From positions 890,001 to 954,000 of the forward strand of contig WAEK01000007.1 in NCBI GenBank assembly GCA_011634665.1: a DNA stretch of 64,000 nt, read 5' to 3'. The notes below the pieces were generated by a model. That model did no database searches. It was given only the letters and a program-made list of their open reading frames with translations, and was not told the DNA's origin. This document shows positions 24,810 through 35,455 of this stretch, one piece after another. The translations under genes and the position numbers were made by a program. The stretch's first letter is position 1. Each line of letters starts with the position of its first letter. This stretch comes from Mortierella sp. BCC40632 (Eukaryota; Mortierellomycota; Mortierellomycetes; Mortierellales; Mortierellaceae).

Positions 24810-25465
24810 TAAGAAGATTGATGTTCTATGTAATCCACAGCACAAAGACGTTAGGGATGACAAAGTGTTACTTAATTCACGGCATCTTAGTGTCTAGTAT
24901 CGATGGGAGTGGAGAGAGCTGAAGGTGCTGAAGGCCACAGAGAAGCTGGGCGTGTGAGAAGGGAGAAGGGAGAAGGGAGAAGGGAGGCGAGCAACGACGG
25001 AGAAGCCCCTTACCAATCGCACTTTCCTTCCCCGATTCAATTTCCCGATCTCGATCGGGAAGGCTGTGCATGTCAGCGACCCGATATTTTTTCGAATACC
25101 GCTGCTATCCTGCCTTGCCCCCAGGCCTAGTCAGGACACACACCTCCCCCTCTCCCACTTCCCTTTGCCACTGCCTTGTATCTCTATTGCGATGATGTGT
25201 GACAATCAGCTTCGCCTTGCCACCCTCAGCCCAGCCCACTTGGCGTGATTGGGCGTGTGGAGAGGACATCAGTGGGAGAGTCGAGAGAGTCACAAAGACG
25301 AGTTCAATCAAAACAGGGCATGATCAAGAAGGAAAGAAGTCAAACTCCCGCCCGGCAAGACAGAGACCGGCGTTCAGCTGGGACAATCTCAGACAGATAG
25401 ACACACAGACAGGCATAGCAGAGCGAGCAAGCAAACAGTCAGGCAGGCTGAGCAGACAGGCAGGC

Positions 25466-25502
<37 letters not shown>

Positions 25503-26042
25503 GGCAGGCAGGCAGGCAGGCAGGCAGACAGTCAGACAGTCAGTCAAACAGGCAGACAGACAGGCACAGGCCGCGTTGCGCCGCTCTGGTTCGCTTTTTC
25601 CTGCAGGCCGCCTTGCAACCTGATGGCTGCACGCCCAGCCGACGCCTCGTGGCCGTGGAGTAAGCCCACAGGCGTTGAAAGGGACCCCGCAATAAGGTTG
25701 GACTGGGCGAACAAGGCAGAAGACAGGCAGAGAAAGACAGCTCAGCCAATGCGTGCTCCTTGTCCTTTAGTTCTCTTGGTCTTGCAACTCTCTCTCTCTC
25801 TCTCCCTCTCTTGTGCTCGGTCTTATTGCTCGCCAGCTTTTAATCACTCATCCCAACCCCATCCTCATTTTTTTCTCTTTCTTCTTCTTCTCTCGTTCTT
25901 TCTCTCTTTTTTCTTTTTTCTCTCACCCGATCGTCTCCACTTCTTTTGCCTTCCTTTCCCATTTCCAAACTGCCCACAAGTCCCGTCATTTCCATTCTTG
26001 TTTTTAATCACAAACTACAGCACCTCCCCCCCCCCCATCAAA
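24810..26042. other. Intergenic region including LTP1 leader
   Basis: Gene-free as far as I can see. It contains GGGAGAA repeats (24957-24985), a CAGA/CAGG microsatellite, CT tracts and a C11 run directly before the LTP1 start. Confidence 0.6.
25383..25569 (+). repeat. (CAGA)n/(CAGG)n tetranucleotide microsatellite
   Basis: A compound tetranucleotide repeat: imperfect CAGA units, about eight clean CAGA units (near 25466-25502), about six CAGG units, then degraded CAGA/CAGT units. The surrounding imperfect units suggest slippage expansion. It is not a CRISPR array, because there are no spacers. Confidence 0.9.
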
Positions 26043-26549
26043 ATGCATTCCCCAAGCTCTACATCTAATCCTGACTCGCCGTCTCCATCGGTGACAAAGG
26101 TCCTCTTCGTCTGCCTCGGTAACATCTGTCGCTCAACAATGTAAACAGTTCTTTCCCATGCTCTGTTGTGCCTCTGGATCTCATCTGCTCTCATGTCCTT
26201 GTTTGATCTGCTGACAAAGCCCTCAAACCCTCTCTTTTCTCTCTTTCCCACCATCCTCTCTTTGTCTCTCTCTCTCTTTCTCTCTCCCGGGCCCCATCCT
26301 CTTGGTTGCGATCCTCAGGGCTGAAGCAGTCTTCAAGCATGCGGTTGAGAAGCGTGGCCTTAGTGCAGAGTTTGAAATCGACAGTGCAGGCACGGCCTCG
26401 TACCATGTAAGGCGCCCACCGCTGAGCGATACCAGGCGGTCGGTATCATACTTCCCTTTGCCCTTTTTTTCCTTTTCGTTTTTGGCGGCCTACCTTTATC
26501 AGCTGATTGGCTGCATGAGGCTACATTCGGATGCACCCTCTCCTCTCTC

Positions 26550-26581
<32 letters not shown>

Positions 26582-27476
26582 TTCTCTCGTTCTCTCGTTC
26601 TCTCCGGAGTGAGGCGTTCATCCGATGCAAGGCATCAAGGACAAGCCATTGCCTCTGTCCATGGGTCCTTTCCAAGGCCACTTTCCCACCACAGTCTACT
26701 CAACTCCGCCTAGGTCATAGAGATATGAACGTCGGATGGAGTTTGTCCGATCGTGCTCTCTGCGCGTGCTCTTTTTTGGACAATCCCAACGTACTTCCTT
26801 CCATATAACACCTTCCTTCTTAGTCTCTCTTTCTCTCTCTCTCTTATTTTATTTTTTTGCTCGCAATTGTGGCTCCATTACCCTTCCAGTTTGGCTGTAA
26901 GCTATCCAAATGCTCACACTCCTGCCCCATTGACTTGCACCCATGACAATACAGGTTGGATCGAATCCTGACACCCGATCGATGGAAACGTGCCGCAAGC
27001 ATGGCGTGCCGATGAAGCACAGAGCCCGGCAAGTCAGTCAAGAGGACTTTAGAAACTTTGACTACATCCTCTGCATGGATGAGGAGAACCTGCGGGACCT
27101 AAAGGAAATGGCACCAAAAGGCCATACTTCAACAAGTAAGTATACTTCCTCTCCTATGTTTGGCTAGCGCCCCCGTCTGTCCCTCCCTTTTACGCCTCGA
27201 TACCTCGCCTACTTTTTTTTTGCGCCCAGTCAGTCATGCATCTGCTCATGCTTCAATGCCCTTTTACTCATGCTCTCTTTCTCTTTCCCCCTCTTTTTCT
27301 ACACACACACACTCCCCTTGCTGCCACTGCTAGTCAAGATGTTTGGCACGTATGATCCAAAGGGCGATCGCATTATCAAAGACCCATACTATGGACCCCA
27401 GGGCGGATTTGACCGGAATTTTGCCCAATGCTCAAGATGCACAGAGGCATTCTTGGAGAATCTCGGATACGATTAA
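26043..27476 (+). CDS. LTP1: Low-molecular-weight protein tyrosine phosphatase
   Basis: Exons 26043-26140, 26319-26406, 26955-27135 and 27334-27476 close in phase to 169 residues, the usual size (about 155-165) plus a short Ser/Pro-rich N-terminal extension. The P-loop is VCLGNICRS with catalytic Cys24 and Arg30, and it is followed after the first intron by the conserved AEAVF helix. The general-acid loop KDPYYG has Asp139. [12 protein letters not shown] and [13 protein letters not shown] are further family segments. It dephosphorylates phosphotyrosine and small aryl phosphates in the cytosol (family knowledge). Introns 2 and 3 are rich in CT and T tracts and longer than average here. All catalytic residues are present. 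Confidence 0.95.
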
Positions 27477-28953
27477 GCAAGCCGGTCTCCCTTTATTCAC
27501 CTTCCATCTGGACCCGCTTGCTCCTCACGAACGAAAGACATAGATGCGCATTGCCACTTGAATGACCTTGAAATAGACAAAGAGCCTCATTTTTCACTGT
27601 ATAGTCACCTCAGGAACCAGTCCTTCGGCTGAGCGTTTCCTTTTTGTAAAAGGGGAAGCGAGAGCAAAAGAAAAAAGAAAAAAGAAAAAGAAAAAGAAAA
27701 AGAAAAAGAAAAAACGGCACTGAGGTCTACAGGTCAGAGTTCCAATGCATGCATGCTGAACAACCTATCAGCCTGTTGTACAAATCAGACCCCTCCAATT
27801 GTTGAACAAAAAGGGCGTCTCTCCGTGTTGCCATCCTCTTCTTGGCGCGGCTCCTTGGGAAAACGCCGAGGAAAGAGCGATCACTGAAAGTGGATGCATA
27901 GCCAATTGATGCTGGAGCTAGCCTCCTTTCTATGGTTAGCTCGAGCCCGCTTTGATGGTACTCGCTATCTTTTAAATACAAAAACAACAACAAAAAAGCG
28001 ATGGTTACATACTCGAATTCTCACACCACAAAAAAAAAAAAAAAAAAAGTTGCCTTCACACGAACTCTATATCTAGGTTGAGATGGAGTTTCTCAGCCGG
28101 GAACTAAGCCAATGACCTGCAGGTCTCTGCTTCATTATTTGTTAGTGAGTCGCTATGTGGCAGTGGTCTTTCACAATGGGCGTGAACAAATACTCAATGC
28201 AAAAAAAAAAAAAAAAAAAAAAAAAGAAAAGAGAAGTCCTTGAGGACCGAATGACACAGGGCATATACCCCCCCCCCACGACAATGGCGGTAGTTAAAAG
28301 GGTTTAGATGGTCTTTGGTTAGTAGCTTTAGTCGAAGAGAAAAAAAAAAGAGTATTCTGCAGCCAGCCTTTGGCCATGTGGCTGACTCTAAACTGCCAAT
28401 CCATCACAAGACACTGCCAATGGAAGACACGCCGTTAACATTTAGACCGCAATGGTGCCAGGTATGCATTGGAATGGCATGGCTGCCATGTGGTTAGCTC
28501 CTTAGATCGCATTCCTTCTTCTCAACCATACTGGGTAGTGAAAGGGGACCTCATTCTTGATATATTTAGTCAATGCTATCTCTGCATCACATATATATAT
28601 ATATATATTATTTTTTTTTTCAAAGATGCAGATGTCCATAGTGATCCCCTGACAGGATCATAGTCACCAAAGCCCCATGCCTTCTACAGCTGCAGGACTT
28701 TCTTTGGACCTTGCCGAACGTACCCAATGTTGGAGCCTCCTGGTCGTGCAGGGTTGAGATATGGTCAATCCTGCTGAGTTTGGACAAACAGAGAAGAAAA
28801 TAACTCACGGAAGGAGTCGTCGAAGGATCCGCCAGACCTCCTCCACTTGTTCACTCCGTATCTCAGTCAGTCCCTGAAGGCATCTTAACGCCCAATAAGC
28901 CCCCTCTAACAATTCGGCGCCGCAGATAGACTTGTCAAATAGTAGCTGCTGAA

Positions 28954-28958
28954 TTTTT

Positions 28959-29015
<57 letters not shown>
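28954..29015. repeat. T homopolymer of about 61 nt with one C interruption
   Basis: T17, C, T44. It is the longest homopolymer in the window and lies in gene-free sequence. On the minus strand it is an A tract that could be a retroposition tail, but I saw no element body or target duplication next to it. Confidence 0.85.
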
Positions 29016-29016
<1 letters not shown>

Positions 29017-29226
29017 TTACTGCTCTGACATACTCCGGTGAGAAAGTCTTCCTCGAAAGTTACTGCTTGAAAGGAAACCAATCAAAAATTCGGGCAGTGC
29101 CTTGGGTGAACCAACTGCTGATATTGCAAATATCTACTCTGAGCTTGCTATGATTAAAAACACACACGCACACACACGCACACACATACACATACACCTC
29201 GGTAGTCACTCCTCAGATTGGGTTAG

Positions 29227-29273
29227 TGCTCAACGCCTTTCGGGTTGAGCAAGCGGGCAAGATTGAGACCCGC
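29227..29273. other. Two adjacent inverted repeats (hairpins)
   Basis: TGCTCAAC at 29227 pairs with GTTGAGCA ending at 29251 (8-bp stem, extendable by GCC/GG pairing, small loop). Directly after it, GCGGG (29253) pairs with CCCGC (29269-29273). The tandem hairpins stand out from AT-rich surroundings. They lack tRNA A and B boxes. They could be a terminator or structured-RNA remnant. Confidence 0.35.
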
Positions 29274-30760
29274 AATCGAATAAACAGCAGTATCGCGTTC
29301 CTCTCTCCCCTTGCTTGTCTTTTTTTTTTTTTGCTGGAAAACCTAGCAGTGTGGGTCTGCATTTGAGGACCCGGACATTATTGTAAGAGTGGAGTCGTTC
29401 CGGTTTTTGTACTTGCTTCTGAACACCACACTGCGACAATCTATTCAAGAGCTCTCATCTACAATACCAAAGCAAACGCTTTTTTTTTTCCAGGCTTTTC
29501 TCTCTCTCTCTCTCTCTTTTTACGACGCCAATGTGTTCTGTGTTCTATTAAGTGTTGGACGAAACATGCCTTGAGCGACCCATGTATTGGCTGATGTCCA
29601 GGCGCTCATTGAAAGCTATCTAACCACACTGATCAAGAACCTGTCCTCCTTCTGTCGTGGGAGGAAGAGGAGGAGGAGGAGGAGGAGGAGGGGGAGGGAG
29701 GGGGGGGAGATCATTCAGGGAACTGCCAAGTATTCTGGGGATACTGTTTGTCACCATCCAGTACTCCCCTTTTTCACATTGATCGACATCCATTCCCGAA
29801 GATGTATTTTCGATACCATACTGTTGTAAAAAAAAAAAAAAAAAAAAAACATCCGTCCAGGTGATCTTGAAACCTACTGGAGTAGTTATACATAGTTCCT
29901 CTTGTACCTTTGCACGGTGTACGTCTGCATTAAAGATCTGTGACATAGAGATCGAGGGACCCTTTCCTGCTTTCTTTTGTCGCTTTTTTTTTTTGCAACA
30001 ATAACAATAACTTCCTTCTCGACTTTTTATTCTTCCTCTGTTCGGGCCATCATCCAAGCTTCCATGTTGGTTGAATGATCTCTCTCTTTTTTCTTTCTTT
30101 TTTCTTTTTTCTTTTTTCTTTGCTTGATTACAAAGCTTCTACTTGCCCTCTGGTAAGTGTTCTGCTGTTTTCTTCAGACGATCTTCCCCGTTTTCTATTA
30201 GAAGTTCTGGCTTTTTTTTGTGTGTGTGTGTCTGCGCCCGCAATACTTTGCAGACGAATGGCGGAAGGGCACACACACTCCCAAGTACAAACTCCTGACT
30301 CCAATCCAAACACAAAATGTTGCTTGTGCTTGAAATCACCTCCTCAGAGCTCCTGTACATCATCTTCTGACTTGACGACTCTTCAGATTTCTGTCAGTTT
30401 CTGTTCACTACCGTCGAGAGGTTGAGATCATGGAGGGTAGAAGGATTTTAAATGATAGAGTCGCTTGAACTTGACACTAGATGGCTCGTTGGGTTTGAAG
30501 ATTGTTAGATGCTGACAATGTCCATCGGTCCTTTTCATTCCTCGCACTATATTACTTTCCTACTTTTAATCCTCTGACTTGGATCTGGAGGCCCGTAGTT
30601 TGAACAAATGATCCCCCCCTCCCTTCCACGGTAGCAAGGTTCATTTTATGTACAGATCTTCGGTAGTTCTTGTACTTTCGTCCATTTTTTTTCTAGCTCA
30701 GAACTCTCAAAGTCTGAAAGAATACGATTGAGGAAAGTTCCCAGATCAGAGGTGTTTTCC

Positions 30761-31615
30761 TCATGTCTTGGTGCCGCTCAAATTAGGGACAAGTCTTGGA
30801 TCGCTCCTTGGTTTCTGGGGAGGAGTACTCTCTAGTGCGCTCCCGGATACACTGTCGGAGCATGGCGTTCTTCTAAATCTTGAGGAATCGCACACATTCT
30901 GGTGAATTTGTCTATCTAAGGTTAAGGAAGATATTCTTGGCATCGAAAACATGTGAGTTTGGTTGAAGTCTCTTTCTTTCTCTTTCTCTCTTTCTCTCTT
31001 TTCTCATTTGTTGTATTTTCTTAGTGGTATTGTACCTGTTCTGGAGGCTCGGCTACACTCACCCGTGTAATTCTGGCGGAGCTCCACTAGCGTTTGAATC
31101 ACGACTGATGCAAAAACTGTCGAAACGGCAATTGACGGTTTGGTTGTATTTAATTCCATGTATCAACAGCAGAAAGTCACCAACCTTTGCGATAATAAAG
31201 TGAACTAAGGATGACTTGACTCGCGGTAGTCTCTGGTTGTCAATGACTGTCAAAAGCTGCCTCATAAACGACAATGATGAGCTTTCCATCTTGGCAACCT
31301 CGCCCATTACTACTTTTTTTTCCCTCGTCCTCGTTCTCACTTCCATCCAAACACAAGATGCGCGGACAAAACTTGTGAAACAAAACCCTGTCATACTCAT
31401 CGATTTCTTTTCTTCTGCACGGCCTGTGTTCAATGTATTGTGCAATGTCTCGCTGACATACATGTTTGACTCTCGATGCATAACGGACGACCTCCCACAG
31501 GCACTTTCTTACCTCGTTGGTAAGGTCATTGCCAAATGGGTCAGCTGCATGTTGTGCGCTGGTGTTCAGAGCTGCAACGCCAAGTGCCTTGTAAGGGGGT
31601 GGTCCCATGCCATTT

Positions 31616-31654
<39 letters not shown>

Positions 31655-32584
31655 CAAGGATTTTGGTGTAATCGGCGTTTTCTCCGCTTCCTTTGCAGCA
31701 GGGGTTTCATCCGGAGCTTCGTGCAATTCTGCCTCTGCCCGCTGTTTCCGCCCAAATCGACTCATAATTGGCCCACATATCGTCTTATTCCTGTTTGCAA
31801 AATCTATCCTTTTTTGTCAGTAAGAACTCATTCCCTGTGTGTCTTAGATACCATTGGCAAGATAAACGACTCTTCTTCACTGACATCGCAGAAGCTGCGA
31901 CGTTGTGAAGTCGATCTCAGTAACAGCACAGAGCAAGGTGAGACTATCTCTTGTGATACCAAGATTTACTAAGACTCCTTCCTTCACGGATACCAAGACT
32001 CGATTCCGTGAGTGCGATTTCTAGATTGTCTGAACTCTGGAAACCCAACGGGTCGCTATCCGCTGCACAGACAATGCATTTATGTCCGCAATAGTGAGCA
32101 ATGGACAATTCGGTCTCTCTAGTGCACTCTACAATGCCCCTACCTCATAAACTGAGCAAAAAAATTACTCGTCTCGGGCGACGACTAAAAAGCAGAGCAG
32201 ATATACATGTCGATCTTGATAAAGTCTTATTGAGGGTTTGTTAAACGACTTGATAGTCTGCTCTACAAGGCTGAGTGCTTCTGCCTTTTGTGTGTTCTGA
32301 TTATCACGGTCTTCCAGTCCATCGTTATACAGCATGGCCCGTTCTTTTAATCCTGCATCATCAATACGGCGCTCGAGAAGTCCATGAGCTATCTCTGGAT
32401 GATATTGGGTGTAAAGTCTGCATGTCACAGAGAAAAGTTGGTCTAAATCGTTCACTATGAATGAGGCTATCTCCACTAATCTCAATAGGAAAAGATCTAA
32501 GGTATGCCAGAGATCAACCCCGTTGCCATTTTTTTGTCGGGTAGTTTTCAAAAAAAAAAAAAAAAAAAAAACCAGGATAGCCAT
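30761..32584 (-). pseudogene. Unrecognised multi-exon gene, apparently frameshifted or mis-sequenced
   Basis: Several minus-strand segments look truly coding and partly connect by splice phase: 32584-32165 (WHTLDLFLLRLVEIASFIV, helical), 32062-31970 (SDPLGFQSSDNLEIALTESS), 31915-31852 and 31790 onward (GPIMSRFGRKQRAEAELHE). The last three join through GT-AG introns in phase. The 31790 exon then reads into 37 T (31618-31654, poly-Lys on the coding strand), after which the protein-like frame (PPPYKALGVAALN) is shifted by one. A second one-base shift occurs at an A7 near 31315. Further helical segments (KMESSSLSFMRQLLTVIDNQ, VVFASVVIQTLVELRQNYT) follow, and a Ser/Pro-rich tail stops at 30761. 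I do not recognise the family. It is either a decaying gene or an intact one with homopolymer-length errors in the assembly. Confidence 0.45.
31618..31654. repeat. T37 run interrupting a coding-like exon
   Basis: This is a long homopolymer that appears to lie inside an otherwise open, protein-like frame rather than in an intron or spacer. Its length (37) leaves the flanking frames out of register by one base. Confidence 0.7.
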
Positions 32585-32751
32585 GGCTGCCTAGAAGCCT
32601 AGAAATCTAATCCCTGAATACAACCAATATTGTTAGGATTTAAGTTCGTATGCGAAGCAGCTGTCGACGGCTGAGTTGAAAGGCAAGAAAGCATTGGTTT
32701 GATCCTCAATCCATCTTCTTGTTCCACCATCTCTTTGACATCCCTCCGAAA

Positions 32752-33183
32752 ATGTCGTCATTGTCAGGGTAAGCGATCAAGACCCTGTTGGCCACACATT
32801 CCTTGCTGCTGCGATTCGGAGACAAGCCCTTGGCTAATCCCTATCAATGTTGTCCAAATCCTCCCTCTTTGTAGACTGCTGCCCGCCCCAGTTCATCAGC
32901 GCCCAGGGCGAGACGATTATGATCAACAATATAATGACTCGGCATCAACAGCACCGACAGCACGGATACCACCTTACGGCAAGCGTTCAGGATGGAAGCC
33001 CAAAAAGCCCGAGGATTTTGGTGATGGAGGTGCATTCCCAGAGATTCACATTGCTCAGTACCCACTAGACATGGGCCGAAAGAAAAAGGTTGATTATCGT
33101 ATTTGTCTGGTTAGATGCCTCCCTGACTTTTTTTTTTCTTCTTCTTCTAATGTTGGTGACATTGCAGCTGACTGATTTGTTTT

Positions 33184-33217
<34 letters not shown>

Positions 33218-33494
33218 CTTGATTCCTACAGACTGCATCAAAGGCTGGATCGACGATCGCACTTCAGGTGGATGCCCAAGGCAATGTTGCTTACGACGCT
33301 ATCGCAAAGCGTGGACATAATTCGAAGCAGATTGTGCAGTCTCAGTTCAAGGACTTGGTGCCTCTGAATGAGCGTGCAGATGTCGGGGAGATCTCTTTGA
33401 GCAGGCCCGGCGAAGAGGAAGTCCAAGAAACGGCCGACAGAACAAGGGCGGCACTGGAAAAGATTTCGAAATGTATGCGATCCCCACACTCTTT

Positions 33495-33529
<35 letters not shown>

Positions 33530-34997
33530 CTCTCTCTCCTTTCAAAAAGAGGATGTTCACCTGGCGCCTCTATGTTCTTCTAAAGCCCCTGGAACTCACT
33601 TTTGAACTCTTTCTCTGTCTTGAAACTAAATAGCCAAAATCAGTGCAGCCCAGCCCAAGAATGTAGTATCCAACAACAAACCTGGAGCAGCAACATATAT
33701 CCGCTACACCCCTGCTAATCAAACTACATCTGCTGAGGGTGTCCAACAAAGAGTCATCAAGATGGTCGAGATGCCTGTTGACCCAATGGAGCCACCACGA
33801 CACCAACATAAAAAAGTTCCTCGAGGACCCCCATCACCACCTCCACCCGTCCTTCACTCTCCCCCACGCAAAGTGACAGCACAGGAACAGGCTAGTTGGG
33901 TCATCCCTCCCTGCATCTCAAACTGGAAGAACGCCAAGGGATTCACTATCCCCCTGGATAAGCGACTTGCAGCAGATGGCCGTGGACTGCAAGAGGTTCA
34001 AATCAATGATAACTTTGCAAAACTGTCCGAGGCTCTCGCCCTTGCTTCTCGACACTCTCAGGAAGAAGTTCGCCAGCGTGCATTGATGCAGCAGAGAGTC
34101 GCACAAAAAGAGAAGGAGGCCAAGGAGCAGAGTCTCCGCGCACTGGCCCAGCGTGCTCGCGACGAACGTGCAGGAATTGTCTCTTCTGGAAGTGGAGCTG
34201 GAGGAGAGGATCGCAAGGCTCGAGTCGAGTCAGGTTCAGAATCAGGATCAGATGATGATGACGAGGATGAAGCTGCTGAGCGTGCAGCTCGCGAGCGCGA
34301 TGCTTTGCGGAAAGAAAGACAGCAGGAGCGTGACAGAGAGATGCGCATGTCCAAGATGGGAGCTGAGCAGAAAGCCAAGGTCATGGCCAGGTAACAGTCG
34401 ATGATATGATATGACATGATATGATTTTCTTTTTTAGGATTCAGATAGCATCTCTAACGAGATAACTGACTATTGCACGTTATTAACACTTGGCTCATTC
34501 TGCCCTCTTTTCTTCCTTTTATTAGGGCGGAGGGTCGTGATATTTCTGAAAAGATTGCGTTGGGTCTTGCTAAACCAACGATGAGTAAGGATAGCATGTA
34601 CGATTCACGTCTGTTCAACCAATCTCAGGGACTGAGCTCAGGTTTCAAGGACGATGATGCCTATTCAGTCTACGACAAGCCAATGCTCACACATACATCC
34701 ACCGGTATCTACCGACCGAAGCGCTCTGGTGGTGATGATGATGGTGTTGGTAATGAGGACGACGTTAATCGAGCCCTGGCCTCTGACCGTTTTGGAGATG
34801 CAGGACTTGGATCCTCTTCTCGAGGTTTTAAGGGAGCGGAAGGAGGCAGGAGTATGCAAAGGGATGGTCCAGTTGCCTTTGAAAAGGAGGACGATATCTT
34901 TGGATTGGACAAATTCAACAAAGTGGATGTGTCCAAGAAGCGAACTATGGGACTGGATACATCAAACTCATCTGAGAACAAGCGCCGTAGGGACTAG
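32752..34997 (+). CDS. PRP45: Splicing factor SNW1/SKIP/Prp45
   Basis: Exons 32752-32768 (only 17 nt), 32875-33088, 33232-33472, 33634-34390 and 34526-34997 close in phase to 566 residues. The N-terminal part has RIPPYGKRSGWKPK and FPEIHIAQYPLDMG; the central SNW domain contains the diagnostic SNWKN followed by GFTIPLDKRLAADGRGLQ and NFAKLSEALA. A charged, coiled, Arg/Glu-rich region follows (EEVRQRALMQQR, AQRARDERAG), then GRDISEKIALGLAKP and RLFNQSQGLSSGF near the C-terminus. SNW1 is a core component of activated spliceosomes (NTC-related) and in metazoans a transcription co-regulator (family knowledge). The intron before exon 3 ends in a T tract of about 32 nt; the next intron holds a (TTTC)n repeat. 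Confidence 0.95.
33186..33217 (+). repeat. T32 tract adjoining a 3' splice site of SNW1
   Basis: An unbroken T run ends about 14 nt before the exon 3 acceptor (CTACAG). It serves as an exaggerated polypyrimidine tract. Confidence 0.8.
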
Positions 34998-35455
34998 ACT
35001 TTTATTTTTATCTTCTTTTTTTTTTTTTTTTCTTGGTCGAGTCCTTCTGCATACTATTGTTATAAACTATCCATCTCGGAACCTGTATTACTCGAAAACC
35101 CTGCTTGCTTTGGTTTGCGCTACGCAAACAAATTTTCTTATTGCTAGACCCAAGTGAATCAGGAGTCTATCTCTTTCAAGTCAAGCATGTAACAGTTGTT
35201 AAGAGGAACTAGAGTGGAGGCGCTGGGTAGGGAGGATTGGACAGGTATCAAGGAAATTTAGTGTGCAGGCAGGCAGTCATATCGACAATCGTCTGTTGTT
35301 CGGCCCTGGCTCCCAAGTTGATCAAAAACGCACTCTTCAGCTGAGAACCAAGGAAGCAGCCACCAAAACGGCAACTATTTTTCACAAAAAAAAAAAAGGC
35401 CCAAAGATCAACAGGGGAGCCCACATCACACCCTGTGCAGACAATCTCAATCTCC
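34998..35455. other. Intergenic region
   Basis: Spacer between two co-directional genes, with a T run just after the SNW1 stop and an A run at about 35386-35397. It probably holds the SNW1 polyadenylation site and the promoter of the SANT protein gene. No gene is seen. Confidence 0.7.

Larger units (their letters stand above)
27477..30760. other. Gene-poor region (3.3 kb)
   Basis: No exon chain could be built on either strand. It contains A runs (28030-28048, 28201-28225), a T run of about 61 nt, CA repeats (29160-29197) and GGA repeats (about 29664-29705). A minus-strand frame at 30057-29620 ends in polyproline encoded by the GGA repeat and is interrupted by homopolymers. A few segments near 29930-29750 have protein-like composition, so remnants of a decayed gene cannot be excluded. 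Confidence 0.5.

Noticed and set aside
25383..25569. Regular repeat resembling a CRISPR array
   Set aside because: Contiguous tetranucleotide units with no spacers, in a eukaryotic context.
28954..29015. Possible poly-A tail of a LINE or SINE insertion
   Set aside because: No element body, internal promoter boxes or flanking duplication is recognisable; kept only as a homopolymer.
29620..30057. 145-codon minus-strand frame ending in polyproline
   Set aside because: Relies on homopolymer and GGA-repeat translation; a few segments look protein-like but no consistent exon chain could be built.
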